Below are positions 1 through 8,026 of a stretch of DNA of 64,000 nt, piece by piece. The translations under genes were made by a program, and so were the position numbers. Each line of letters opens with the position of its first letter. The first letter of the stretch is position 1. Origin of the DNA: Cohnella sp. AR92 (lineage in GTDB: Bacteria; Bacillota; Bacilli; Paenibacillales; Paenibacillaceae); contig NZ_RZJR01000016.1 in NCBI RefSeq assembly GCF_003990975.1, positions 55,533-119,532 of the forward strand, given 5' to 3'. The notes beneath the pieces were generated by a model, which was not told the origin of the DNA, did not search any database, and saw nothing but the letters and a program-made list of their open reading frames with translations.

Positions 1-1
1 G

Positions 2-640
2 GAGAAGGTTCGCCGCAAGCCGTACTCGGTCGTTCTGCTGGATGAGATCGAGAAGGCGCATCCGGAAGTGTTCAACGTTCTGCTGCAGGTGCTCGAAGAC
101 GGCCGCCTGACCGATTCGAAGGGCCGCACCGTCGACTTCCGGAACACGCTGATCATCATGACGTCGAACGTCGGCGCGGATCAAATCAAGCGCAATTCGA
201 CGCTGGGCTTCACGGCCGCACAGGATGCGGGACGCGATTACGCCGTCATGAAGGAGAAGGTGCTGGCGGAACTGAAGAAGTCGTTCCGTCCGGAGTTCCT
301 GAACCGGATCGACGAGATGATCGTCTTCCATCCGCTCGAGCAAGAGCACATTGCCCGGATCGTCACGCTGATGGCCGACGAGCTGCGCAAGAGACTCGCC
401 GAACACGAAGTCGAGTTCGAGCTCACCGATTCGGCGAAAGCGTTCCTCGCGAAGGAAGGCTTCGATCCTCAGTACGGAGCGCGTCCGCTGCGCCGCGCCA
501 TCCAGAAGCACATCGAGGATCGCCTGTCCGAGGAGCTGCTGCTGGGCAAGATCCAGAAGGGCCACAAGCTGGTGATCGACGAGCAGGACGGCGCCCTCGT
601 CGTCAAGATGAAGGACGAAGTCGGCACGACCACAGCTTGA
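2..640 (+). CDS. clpC: ATP-dependent Clp protease ATP-binding subunit ClpC, 3' part
   Basis: C-terminal part of a Hsp100/ClpC unfoldase, cut by the left window edge, so the N-domain and first AAA+ module are missing. Visible are the Walker B segment of the second AAA+ module (VVLLDEIEKAHPEV), the sensor segment IIMTSNVG, the arginine-finger region FRPEFLNRIDE and the C-terminal small domain with GARPLRR. ClpC hands unfolded proteins to ClpP in the cytosol. In Bacillales clpC lies directly before radA and disA, as here. The open frame runs through base 2, so no start can be assigned. Family assignment is very secure; ClpC rather than ClpE rests mainly on the neighbours. Confidence 0.95.
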   Translation, partial: EKVRRKPYSVVLLDEIEKAHPEVFNVLLQVLEDGRLTDSKGRTVDFRNTLIIMTSNVGADQIKRNSTLGFTAAQDAGRDYAVMKEKVLAELKKSFRPEFLNRIDEMIVFHPLEQEHIARIVTLMADELRKRLAEHEVEFELTDSAKAFLAKEGFDPQYGARPLRRAIQKHIEDRLSEELLLGKIQKGHKLVIDEQDGALVVKMKDEVGTTTA

Positions 641-754
641 TAAGAGTTAACCGAAGGGGTGGCGCGAGCATTCGCGCCATCCCTTCGCATGTTCACCAAA
701 CGGGAGGGCGGGCCATACCCTATAGCAAATCCGATGGCTGAGAGGGGAAGTCCG

Positions 755-946
755 ATGTACGGTAGGCGCCGCAAGTACATTCCCTGGAGACAGCCCTTCT
801 TGCTTCTGATAAGCGGGATCGGATTCGTTCTCTTGCTGCTCATCCTGAGCAAAATCCTGTTCGTGCTGTTCTACTTGTTCGGAGGCGTCCTGCTCATTGC
901 CATCATCCTATGGTTTCTGTGGAGATGGTGGCTGTGGTATCGATAG
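755..946 (+). CDS. Small aromatic-rich membrane protein, unknown function
   Basis: A 63-residue protein with a basic N-terminus (MYGRRRKY) and one or two hydrophobic segments (about residues 13-32 and 35-53). It ends in an unusual run of aromatic and basic residues, WFLWRWWLWYR. The start at 755 is chosen because AGGGGAAG lies just upstream; in-frame ATGs at 689 and 734 lack a comparable ribosome binding site. It lies between clpC and a terminator at 956-993, so it is probably read with clpC. I do not recognise a family. The Trp-rich tail next to a membrane segment could sit in the membrane interface, which is inference. Confidence 0.6.
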   Translation: MYGRRRKYIPWRQPFLLLISGIGFVLLLLILSKILFVLFYLFGGVLLIAIILWFLWRWWLWYR

Positions 947-955
947 CTTCCGCCA

Positions 956-993
956 CGGGGATTGTCTCATTAAGAGGCGATCCCCGTTTTTTT
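956..993 (+). terminator. Intrinsic terminator after clpC unit
   Basis: A 7-bp stem, CGGGGAT (956-962) with ATCCCCG (980-986), is followed directly by seven T. It closes the clpC-small protein transcript before the radA promoter. Confidence 0.85.
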
Positions 994-1024
994 GAGCCAA
1001 TCGACAATCCTCCCATCGGAGCAT

Positions 1025-1053
1025 TTTACCCTGTTAGCCGAACATGGTACACT
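1025..1053 (+). promoter_or_regulatory. Candidate sigma-A promoter for radA-disA
   Basis: TTTACC (1025-1030) and TACACT (1048-1053) are 17 bp apart. TGG directly before the -10 gives an extended -10 element. The site lies just after the clpC terminator and 29 bases before radA. Confidence 0.5.
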
Positions 1054-1082
1054 TTTAGTAATGAATTCTCGAGGGGACCGAT

Positions 1083-2450
1083 ATGGCCAAAATCAAGATT
1101 AAATTCGTATGCAACGATTGCGGAACCGAATCTCCCAAGTGGATGGGCAAGTGTCCGGGCTGCGGAGCCTGGAACACCATGACGGAGGAGACGGAGACCG
1201 TCACCAAAGCTCCCGTGGGACGAAGCGAGATGCTTCGCACGAAAGAAAAGCCCGCATCGATCATAGATATTGATAGCGCGCGCGAACCGCGGATTTCTAC
1301 CGGTCTTGACGAATTGAACCGGGTGCTCGGAGGCGGGCTCGTTCCCGGCTCGCTCATGCTCGTCGGAGGGGATCCGGGAATCGGGAAGTCGACCCTGCTG
1401 CTGCAGACCTCGAATTCCCTCGCGCGGCAAGGACTGAAGGTTCTGTACGTATCCGGGGAAGAATCGGTTCGCCAGACGAAGCTTCGGGCCGACCGATTGG
1501 GCACTCTAAGCGATAAGCTGTTCGTGCTGTGCGAGACGAACCTGGACTTCATCGAGGAGGCGATCACCTCCGTGGATCCGGACTTCCTGGTCATCGATTC
1601 CATCCAGACGGTTTATCGCCCGGACGTTCCCTCGGCCCCGGGCAGCGTCGCCCAAGTAAGGGAATGCACGACGCAATTCATGCGCATCTCCAAGATCAAC
1701 GGCGTGGCTACCGTGCTCGTCGGCCATGTAACCAAGGAGGGCGCCATCGCGGGACCGCGCATGCTCGAGCATATGGTCGACTGCGTGCTGTATTTCGAAG
1801 GAGAACGGCATCATACTTATCGATTGCTTAGGGCCGTTAAGAACCGTTTCGGATCGACGAACGAGATCGGAATCTTCGACATGACCGAGGACGGCCTTCG
1901 GGAGGTAACGAACCCTTCCGAGCTGTTCCTGTCCGAGCGCCCTCTTGGCGTGTCGGGGTCCTGCGTCGTCGCCAGCATCGAGGGAACCCGTCCGGTGCTT
2001 GTCGAGATGCAGGCTCTGGTCGCGCCGACCAGCTTCCCGTCGCCGCGGCGGATGAGCTCGGGGCTTGACCATCAGCGGATCTCGCTGGTGATCGCGGTAT
2101 TGGAGAAACGGATGGGCATGTTCCTGTCCAATCAGGATGCCTATGTGAACGTGGCCGGCGGCGTCCGGCTGGATGAGCCGGCGGCCGATCTCGCGGCCGC
2201 GGTCAGCATCGCGTCAAGCTTCCGCGATCTGCCGACGAAGCCGTACGACGTTATCTTCGGAGAGGTCGGCTTGACCGGGGAAGTACGCGCGGTATCGCGC
2301 GCGGAGACGCGGGTGAAGGAAGCGCTGAAGCTTGGCTTCAAGAGGGTCATCCTGCCGGAGCAGAGCATCAAGGGCTGGCAGCCGCCGGCCGGGATCGAAT
2401 TGATTCCGGTGAAGAGCGTGGCGGAAGCGCTGAAGGCAGCGTTGGAATGA
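1083..2450 (+). CDS. radA: DNA repair protein RadA (Sms)
   Basis: A 455-residue RadA, a RecA-like ATPase that drives branch migration of recombination intermediates in DNA repair and transformation. An N-terminal zinc finger uses C10, C13, C24 and C27. A RecA-type core follows with Walker A GGDPGIGKST, then the RadA-specific KNRFG motif (KNRFGSTNEIGIF), and the C-terminal Lon-protease-like domain. The length matches the family. The ribosome binding site GAGGGGA lies 5 bases before the ATG. The stop codon is 17 bases before the preferred disA start, so the two genes are co-transcribed. In Bacillus RadA modulates DisA activity, so the linkage is functional. Confidence 0.97.
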   Translation: MAKIKIKFVCNDCGTESPKWMGKCPGCGAWNTMTEETETVTKAPVGRSEMLRTKEKPASIIDIDSAREPRISTGLDELNRVLGGGLVPGSLMLVGGDPGIGKSTLLLQTSNSLARQGLKVLYVSGEESVRQTKLRADRLGTLSDKLFVLCETNLDFIEEAITSVDPDFLVIDSIQTVYRPDVPSAPGSVAQVRECTTQFMRISKINGVATVLVGHVTKEGAIAGPRMLEHMVDCVLYFEGERHHTYRLLRAVKNRFGSTNEIGIFDMTEDGLREVTNPSELFLSERPLGVSGSCVVASIEGTRPVLVEMQALVAPTSFPSPRRMSSGLDHQRISLVIAVLEKRMGMFLSNQDAYVNVAGGVRLDEPAADLAAAVSIASSFRDLPTKPYDVIFGEVGLTGEVRAVSRAETRVKEALKLGFKRVILPEQSIKGWQPPAGIELIPVKSVAEALKAALE

Positions 2451-2467
2451 GGGGGTGCAGCAGAGAG

Positions 2468-3556
2468 ATGAAAGAGAACAAAGACAAAGAGCAACAAGCT
2501 CAAACCATGAACCAATTGTTGCAGATGGTTGCGCCTGGCACGCCGTTTCGAGACGGATTGGAGAACGTTCTGCGCGCCAAGACGGGCGCATTGATCGTAG
2601 TCGGATGCACTCCGGAGATCATGGAGGTCGTAGACGGAGGCTTCGGCATCAACTGCGACTTCAGCCCGAACTATCTTTACGAATTGGCCAAGATGGACGG
2701 AGCCATCATTCTCAGCGAGGATGCGAAACGCATTCTCTACGCCAATACCCAGCTGATTCCGGATTCTTCGATCTCCTCGATCGAGACCGGGATCCGGCAC
2801 CGCACGGCGGAGCGGGTGGCGAAGCAGACGGGCAAGCTCGTCGTCTCCATCTCGCAGCGGCGCAATATCATTACCTTGTATCAAGGCAATCTGCGTTACT
2901 CGCTCAAGGAGACCGGCGCCATCCTGACGAAGGCCAATCAGGCGATCCAGACTCTGGAGCGATATCGCGCTGTCTATAATCAAGCTCTTACGAACCTGGC
3001 GGCCCTCGAGTTCGAGGAGCTCGTCACGATGCATGAGGTCGCTTACGTGATCCAGCGTTCGGAGATGGTGCTCCGCTTCAAGATGGAAATCAATCGCTAC
3101 GTGCTGGAGCTGGGCAACGAAGGACGCCTCATCAACATGCAGATGGTCGAATTGGTCGGATCGGCGGAAGAAGAAGCGCGGCTCATGCTGAAGGATTACG
3201 CGAGGGATCCAAGCGACGACAAGATCAAAGAGATCCAAGCGACGCTGCGGAAGCTGACGTCGGAGGAACTGCTGGACACGAATTACCTCATCCGCCTGCT
3301 GGGCTATACCTCGATCAGCTCGCTCGCGGAAGACGGCTTCCATCCGCGCGGTTATCGGCTGCTGAGCAAGATCCCGAGATTGCCGAGCGTCATCATCCAC
3401 AACCTTGTGGAGCGCTTCGGTTCTTTCCCTCACATGATGATGGCTTCCATCGAAGAGCTGGACGAAGTGGACGGAATCGGGGAAGTACGGGCGCGGTCGA
3501 TCAAGGAAGGGCTCAAAAGAATCCAAGATCAGGTGTTTATTGACAGACAGATTTAA
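2468..3556 (+). CDS. disA: DNA integrity scanning diadenylate cyclase DisA
   Basis: DisA makes cyclic di-AMP from two ATP while scanning DNA for branched structures, and signals DNA damage before sporulation. The N-terminal DAC domain shows the DGA motif with D77 and the RHRTAERVA motif (about residues 110-118), the two active-site signatures. A helical spine follows, and the C-terminal DNA-binding domain contains a helix-hairpin-helix (EELDEVDGIGEVRARSIKEG). The start at 2468 gives 362 residues and places the catalytic Asp at 77, as in B. subtilis. An alternative ATG at 2447 overlaps the radA stop by four bases but has a poor ribosome binding site. All key residues are intact. Confidence 0.96.
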   Translation: MKENKDKEQQAQTMNQLLQMVAPGTPFRDGLENVLRAKTGALIVVGCTPEIMEVVDGGFGINCDFSPNYLYELAKMDGAIILSEDAKRILYANTQLIPDSSISSIETGIRHRTAERVAKQTGKLVVSISQRRNIITLYQGNLRYSLKETGAILTKANQAIQTLERYRAVYNQALTNLAALEFEELVTMHEVAYVIQRSEMVLRFKMEINRYVLELGNEGRLINMQMVELVGSAEEEARLMLKDYARDPSDDKIKEIQATLRKLTSEELLDTNYLIRLLGYTSISSLAEDGFHPRGYRLLSKIPRLPSVIIHNLVERFGSFPHMMMASIEELDEVDGIGEVRARSIKEGLKRIQDQVFIDRQI

Positions 3557-3677
3557 CGGGTCTAGAATGAATGAATGACATTTTGCGCCTAGGACTTCGT
3601 GAGCATAAGACGAATACGCATTGAAATTCTTTTTTTTATTTTGCTTCGGATGGGCATAGTAAAGTCGAGGTGGATCT

Positions 3678-4412
3678 ATGATCACAAAATCCATACCGAA
3701 CTTATTTACGGTGGGCAACCTGTTTCTCGGCGTTCTCTCCATCATTTTGGCGTTTAACGACCGGGCGGATGGCGCTGCGCTGCTGGTGATCATCGCCATG
3801 CTCCTGGACGGCCTGGACGGCCGAGTCGCGCGCGCTTTGAACGTACAGAGCGAATTCGGCAAGGAACTGGATTCGTTGTCGGACGTCATCTCGTTCGGCG
3901 TCGCTCCCGCATTCATCATGTATCAAGCTGCGTTCTCGACGGACGTCAGCGAACCGCTCGCCTGGATCATAACGGCGATCTTCCCGATCTGCGGCGCTCT
4001 GCGGCTTGCCAGATTCAACGTCATCGAGGGAATACCCGGATACTTCATCGGCCTGCCGATTCCGGCCGCCGGCGGCGTGCTCGCCACGCTTGCGCTCTTC
4101 GACAAGGACGTGAACGTTTACCTTCTGCTCCTTGCCACGCTGTCGCTGTCGTATCTGATGGTCAGCAATATCAAGTACCCGAACTTCAAGAAGCTGGGCT
4201 TGCCTCGCGCGGCGATCTGGGCGGTGCCTCTCGTGGTGGCGGCGGCCGTTATCCTGGCGTTCATGTTCCCGAGGGCCATTCCGAAGTTCATTCTTGGGCT
4301 TCTGCTCCTCTATGCGCTGTGGGGGCTAAAAAAAAACGTTGACCGTCTGGTCGTCATTCGCCGCAAGAAGCGGTCGCGGGAAGAGAACCCGCGTTCCAAG
4401 CATAGCGCGTAG
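3678..4412 (+). CDS. pssA: CDP-diacylglycerol--serine O-phosphatidyltransferase
   Basis: An integral membrane CDP-alcohol phosphotransferase of 244 residues that joins L-serine to CDP-diacylglycerol, giving phosphatidylserine for phosphatidylethanolamine synthesis. The family signature DG-x2-AR-x8-G-x3-D-x3-D is present as DGRVAR...GKELDSLSD (about residues 39-62). About seven hydrophobic segments follow, and the protein ends in a basic tail (RRKKRSREENPR). The start is supported by GAGGTGG eight bases upstream. The 121-base gap after disA shows no convincing promoter or terminator. The unit ends at a strong hairpin at 4426-4457. A close family member using another alcohol is possible but less likely. 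Confidence 0.9.
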   Translation: MITKSIPNLFTVGNLFLGVLSIILAFNDRADGAALLVIIAMLLDGLDGRVARALNVQSEFGKELDSLSDVISFGVAPAFIMYQAAFSTDVSEPLAWIITAIFPICGALRLARFNVIEGIPGYFIGLPIPAAGGVLATLALFDKDVNVYLLLLATLSLSYLMVSNIKYPNFKKLGLPRAAIWAVPLVVAAAVILAFMFPRAIPKFILGLLLLYALWGLKKNVDRLVVIRRKKRSREENPRSKHSA

Positions 4413-4425
4413 CAACGCAGCAACA

Positions 4426-4457
4426 CGAAGGGCTGTCTCTTTGGAGACAGCCCTTCG
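4426..4457. terminator. Convergent hairpin between pssA and the minus-strand gene
   Basis: A perfect 14-bp stem, CGAAGGGCTGTCTC (4426-4439) with its complement (4444-4457), and a 4-base loop. No T tract follows on either strand, so it may act as a two-way barrier or RNA-stabilising hairpin more than a classic terminator. Confidence 0.7.
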
Positions 4458-4464
4458 TCGCGTA

Positions 4465-5970
4465 TTAGAGAAGCTTGACGACGATTCGAATGGAATGGTC
4501 GTTCGGGCGTTCGGTTTCCGATTCGTAGCCGAGCAGCTCGGCCAATGAACGAAGAGGAACCATCAGAACGTTACCGACGAGCTTCGGCGGGGCGTCCAGC
4601 TCGAAGGACCGTCCATCGGCCTCGGCGGTCTTCTCTCCCAGCTTCAGCGAATATTTCCGATGCTCTCGTCCCAAATACAGGCTCTTCGTCTCGTGATCCC
4701 ACTGCAGGCTTGCTCCCAGCGCGATAGCCGCTTCCTTGGCGGGCACGAGCAGGTCCTTCTCGCCGGCTGCCGCGACCGCGGTGAAGCTTGGCTTCTGTTC
4801 GGTATCCCCTTTCCTCAGGAGGAATTCCGCGTTCAGCACGCGATTGTCCGGCGTGATGAGCAGGGAGGCCAACTGCGATTCCAACGTATCCGGGAACGAT
4901 CGGACGTTGTCCTCGGTGACGCGGTACCGCTCGTCGTCGCTGCCGATTCTTTCCGCGATCCAAGTGTTGATGTCCTGGCTGTAATGGGACAAATCCTTGT
5001 ACAGGTCCAGATCGAAGGTCCAATCGGCTTCCGTCTGGAAGTTGTACACCTTCGCGTTGGGCAGCCTGTTCAGCTGCTCGAACATCCACACGCTCATCTC
5101 CAGCTGATTGCCGTAGCGCACCTCGTTCGTTTTTTTCCAAACCTCGTGTCTTAATATGCTGTACGGCGGATAGAAGAAGATGAATTGCGTCTCCGGGTGA
5201 AGCTTAACCAGAGAAAGGATATTCGTCGTAAAATTCTCCTTCACGACTTCGATCGGTTCCTCGTTCAATCCGAAATACTGCTCGTTCACTTGGGCCAGCT
5301 GGTAATCGCGCATGACCTTGGCCGCCGAGAAGCCCCCGGTCACGCTCCAGTTGTCCAGGTACTCCAGGCTGCGGTTGTTCCCCGTCGTGCTCGCGTGGAG
5401 AATGCTCTTGAACAGCATGGAGTAAACCGACAGGTTGAACCAATACTTGTAGTCGTTCTTCCAATCGGAATCGTAGAGGTAGTCGGGAAAATCGGCCGCC
5501 AGCTCCGGATCCTGCTCCTTGAGGGCGAAGTAGTCGAGTCCCCAGAGCACCTGCTTGACCTTCCCCGTGTCCAGCGCCAGCTTGGCGATCTTGTATTGCT
5601 CGTCCGCCATCGAGCCGCGCATCGAGAGCTTCATCGCCTTGCCGTGAAGGGCTTGTCCCACGACGGAAGGCAGGAAGTTCTCGGTCATCGAGGTCCCGAC
5701 GATAATCGTGTCGTAGTCGAAGTTTCGGGCGAGGCCGGGGTTCTGGTAGCGTTCTTCGGTAGAGAAGACCATCGGAATGACGGAAGCCTTGCGATAGAAC
5801 TGAAGAGGATCCAATGAGACCGTAATCAAGCAAATCGAGACGGCTAAGGCGACGGCAGTTATCGCGAAACTGCGAACCCAGGAACGGTAGACCGCTTTGG
5901 AGCTTCTCTTGGTCCGGGGACGGGGAGAGGCAACGGGTGAAGCGGCGGGGATAGGTGCTTGCGTTTGCAC
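4465..5970 (-). CDS. Membrane-anchored SGNH-hydrolase-like protein with C-terminal stalk domain
   Basis: A 501-residue protein starting at a GTG preceded by AGAGGGG. It has a proline/basic cytoplasmic tail, one membrane segment (about residues 33-54), an SGNH-like extracellular domain and a C-terminal copper-amine-oxidase-N type stalk domain (about 395-500, VPAKEAAIALGA and MVPLRSLAELLG). In the SGNH part GTSM gives candidate nucleophile S94, and DLSH gives the D-x-x-H pair D326/H329. Such domains in DltD/AlgJ-like proteins help O-acylate or de-acylate cell-envelope polymers. These partners normally act with an MBOAT acyltransferase, and none is in this window. Substrate unknown; domain calls are by eye. 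Confidence 0.75.
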   Translation of the reverse strand: MQTQAPIPAASPVASPRPRTKRSSKAVYRSWVRSFAITAVALAVSICLITVSLDPLQFYRKASVIPMVFSTEERYQNPGLARNFDYDTIIVGTSMTENFLPSVVGQALHGKAMKLSMRGSMADEQYKIAKLALDTGKVKQVLWGLDYFALKEQDPELAADFPDYLYDSDWKNDYKYWFNLSVYSMLFKSILHASTTGNNRSLEYLDNWSVTGGFSAAKVMRDYQLAQVNEQYFGLNEEPIEVVKENFTTNILSLVKLHPETQFIFFYPPYSILRHEVWKKTNEVRYGNQLEMSVWMFEQLNRLPNAKVYNFQTEADWTFDLDLYKDLSHYSQDINTWIAERIGSDDERYRVTEDNVRSFPDTLESQLASLLITPDNRVLNAEFLLRKGDTEQKPSFTAVAAAGEKDLLVPAKEAAIALGASLQWDHETKSLYLGREHRKYSLKLGEKTAEADGRSFELDAPPKLVGNVLMVPLRSLAELLGYESETERPNDHSIRIVVKLL

Positions 5971-6019
5971 GGAGACGCCCCTCTCTGGTCAGGTCGATTG
6001 CAGGCTATTTTTACTAATT

Positions 6020-6049
6020 ACTATAACGGTTAACCAGGTTAAATGCCAA
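6020..6049 (-). promoter_or_regulatory. Sigma-A-like promoter with palindrome in its spacer
   Basis: Read on the minus strand, TTGGCA (6044-6049) and TATAGT (6020-6025) are 18 bp apart. A perfect inverted repeat, TTAACC-A-GGTTAA (6030-6042), fills the spacer and resembles an operator. It lies about 50 bases before the GTG of the SGNH-stalk gene. Confidence 0.6.
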
Positions 6050-6086
6050 GATCAATATCAGGTGGAAGCCGCAAGGCGCTAATAAA

Positions 6087-6125
6087 AAGACCGTCCATGC
6101 CCGGCAAGGGACAGTGGACGGTCTT
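6087..6125 (-). terminator. Intrinsic terminator of the 6167-6562 gene
   Basis: An 11-bp stem, AAGACCGTCCA (6087-6097) with its complement (6115-6125). On the minus strand it is followed by a T-rich run. It separates the small gene from the SGNH-stalk gene downstream. Confidence 0.8.
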
Positions 6126-6166
6126 CTTCCATCATGGCCGGCCTGGCCGGAAGACGGCGCCGGGGA

Positions 6167-6562
6167 TCAGGTCATGTTGAACAAACCGAGGGTGGAGCAC
6201 TTGTCGGATTCCTTGGCTACCGCATCCTCCAGGTTGATGCCGAGGGCGTTGCCCAGCGCCGACATGTAGAACAGGTTCTTGCCGAGTTCCGAGCGGACGG
6301 CGTCCTTGCAATTCTCGCACAATTCTCCGTCCATATGGGACTTGGACTGCCGCATCGCGATGTCGAGCGGCATCTCCTCGGAGAAGCCTTGATGCTTGGC
6401 GTTGAGCTCGATGCAGCCGCACTCCGTTATAGCCTTGGATACGGCCCTGTTGACTGAAGCGTTGGACTGGCTGAACTTGGTGACGACATCCAGCAGACTG
6501 CGGTGACGAAGCAAGAGTTCCGAGACCTGCTGCTGAAACTCTTGCAGCGTATGTGCGCTCAT
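6167..6562 (-). CDS. Conserved Paenibacillaceae small protein with Cys motifs (probable DUF1573-annotated family)
   Basis: A 131-residue soluble protein without signal peptide or membrane segment. It carries CGC near residue 48, a CENC motif near residue 81, and a final KCSTLGLF, a pattern that could bind metal or a cluster. The start (MSAHTLQEFQ) is set by GAGGTGG six bases upstream; a longer frame begins 36 bases earlier without a ribosome binding site. I recall near-identical proteins in Paenibacillus genomes annotated as DUF1573-containing; this is from memory and should be searched. It has its own promoter (6604-6632) and terminator (6087-6125), so it is monocistronic. Function unknown. 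Confidence 0.7.
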   Translation of the reverse strand: MSAHTLQEFQQQVSELLLRHRSLLDVVTKFSQSNASVNRAVSKAITECGCIELNAKHQGFSEEMPLDIAMRQSKSHMDGELCENCKDAVRSELGKNLFYMSALGNALGINLEDAVAKESDKCSTLGLFNMT

Positions 6563-6603
6563 CCGTTCCACCTCGGTTACCGTGATTTTACTCTTCAAGC
6601 CCT

Positions 6604-6632
6604 ATTATAGAGCAAGGCGCCCGGCATTTCAA
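6604..6632 (-). promoter_or_regulatory. Sigma-A promoter for the 6167-6562 gene
   Basis: On the minus strand TTGAAA (6627-6632) and a perfect TATAAT (6604-6609) are separated by 17 bp, about 40 bases before the start codon. Confidence 0.8.
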
Positions 6633-6767
6633 AAGGAGATAAATGCTCGGGAGGAGAGATTAGCGACGAAGAAATTGGAACATACTAGTAAACAAGCACG
6701 ATGGAGTTTTTGCGTAGGTATTGGACAAGCATAGGAGAGTTATCGAAAATTCTAGGGAGTGATAATC

Positions 6768-7862
6768 ATGATGATGAAGCGCATCATCCAGGCGGTCGGC
6801 GTGCTGCTTGGAGCGATGATGGGACAAAGCCTATTCGCCGCGCGCCTCACGGGCGGCTCGGAGTGGATGAATCCGCTGACGGGAGCCTCGTCGGCATCGA
6901 ACGGAGGATACTTGGGCGCCGCCGTAGGCGCCGTGATCGGCTTGTTCGCCGCTTCGGCGTTGGCCGGGCCGCTGGCCAAGGCATTGAACGGAGCGATCGA
7001 ACGAATGTCCGGCCTGCCCCCGGCGACGCTGCTGTCGGGCTTGTTCGGAGCGGGAACGGGGCTTGTGCTCGCGGCTCTATTATATCCGTATTTGGGAGAG
7101 CTTCCCCGGGTGGGAGGAATCGCGGCCGCTCTTGCGGCATTGACTTTGTGCTATGCGGGCGTTCGCATCGGAACGAACAAGAAAGACGACTTGACCGCCC
7201 TCCTGCAGAGCCGCCAGAAACCGGCCGTGCAAGAAGAAGAGGAGCCTCGCCGCGAGGAACATAAAATTCTGGATACCAGCGTCATTATCGATGGCCGAAT
7301 CGCCGATATCTGCAAGACCGGATTTATCGAAGGAACGCTCGTCATTCCCGAATTCGTCCTGGAGGAGCTTCAGCATATCGCGGATTCGTCCGATCTGCTC
7401 AAGCGCAATCGCGGCCGGAGGGGACTGGACATCCTGAACAAGATTCAGAAGGAGCTGGACGTTCGGGTCCTTATTTACGAGGAGATGAACGACGAGCCCG
7501 GCGAAGTGGACAGCAAGCTGGTCAAGCTGGCCAAAGCGATGCACGGCAAGGTGGTCACCAACGACTTCAACCTGAACAAGGTGTGCGAGCTTCAAGGCGT
7601 ATCCGTTCTGAACATCAACGATCTGGCGAACGCGGTCAAGCCGGTCGTGCTTCCCGGCGAGGAGATCGTCGTCCAGGTCATCAAGGACGGCAAGGAGCAC
7701 GGACAAGGCGTCGCCTATCTGGATGACGGAACGATGATCGTCGTCGAGGGAGGAAGGGACTTCATCGGGACCACGATGGAGGTTCTGGTGACCAGCGTGC
7801 TACAGACTTCCGCCGGACGAATGATCTTCGCGAAGCCGAAGCTATTGGAAAAAGCGCTCTGA
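6768..7862 (+). CDS. PIN/TRAM domain membrane protein (YacL family)
   Basis: A 364-residue protein. The N-terminal third has four hydrophobic segments, followed by a PIN nuclease-like domain starting at LDTSVIIDGRIADI (acidic active-site residues visible) and a C-terminal TRAM RNA-binding-like domain (EEIVVQVIKDGKEHGQGVAYL). It is the homologue of B. subtilis YacL, whose role is not established; PIN domains usually cut RNA. The start at 6768 is chosen because AGGGAG is eight bases upstream; a GTG nine bases earlier overlaps that site. Its gene tail is duplicated just downstream (7827-7934). The position before ispD matches Bacillus order. Confidence 0.9.
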   Translation: MMMKRIIQAVGVLLGAMMGQSLFAARLTGGSEWMNPLTGASSASNGGYLGAAVGAVIGLFAASALAGPLAKALNGAIERMSGLPPATLLSGLFGAGTGLVLAALLYPYLGELPRVGGIAAALAALTLCYAGVRIGTNKKDDLTALLQSRQKPAVQEEEEPRREEHKILDTSVIIDGRIADICKTGFIEGTLVIPEFVLEELQHIADSSDLLKRNRGRRGLDILNKIQKELDVRVLIYEEMNDEPGEVDSKLVKLAKAMHGKVVTNDFNLNKVCELQGVSVLNINDLANAVKPVVLPGEEIVVQVIKDGKEHGQGVAYLDDGTMIVVEGGRDFIGTTMEVLVTSVLQTSAGRMIFAKPKLLEKAL

Positions 7863-7934
7863 ACGAGTATGCCGCGGGCCAAACGACTTTCGCGAAGCCT
7901 TAAGCTATTGGAAAAAGCGCTTCGAACGAGTATG
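7827..7934 (+). repeat. Imperfect direct repeat of the PIN/TRAM gene tail
   Basis: Copy 1 (7827-7871) includes the last codons and stop of the PIN/TRAM gene; copy 2 (7889-7934) lies in the intergenic region. Both read TTCGCGAAGCC, then AAGCTATTGGAAAAAGCGCT, then GAACGAGTATG, with only a few differences. In copy 2 TTGGAA (7908-7913) and TATGAT (7931-7936) are 17 bp apart and look like a sigma-A promoter; the equivalent in copy 1 ends in TATGCC and is weaker. Confidence 0.85.
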
Positions 7935-7950
7935 ATAGAGGGAAAACGGG

Positions 7951-7980
7951 CGGGACGCGCTCTTGGGTGTCCCGTTTTTT
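7951..7980 (+). terminator. Intrinsic terminator before ispD
   Basis: CGGGAC (7951-7956) pairs with GTCCCG (7969-7974) and is followed by six T; an alternative AAAACGGG/CCCGTTTT pairing is also possible. It ends the PIN/TRAM transcript, but it also lies directly downstream of the promoter-like copy 2 of the repeat. Confidence 0.75.
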
Positions 7981-8026
7981 CTTATGTTCCAGGGAATGAT
8001 GCGAAGGCAGGGAGAGGGGAATCCGC

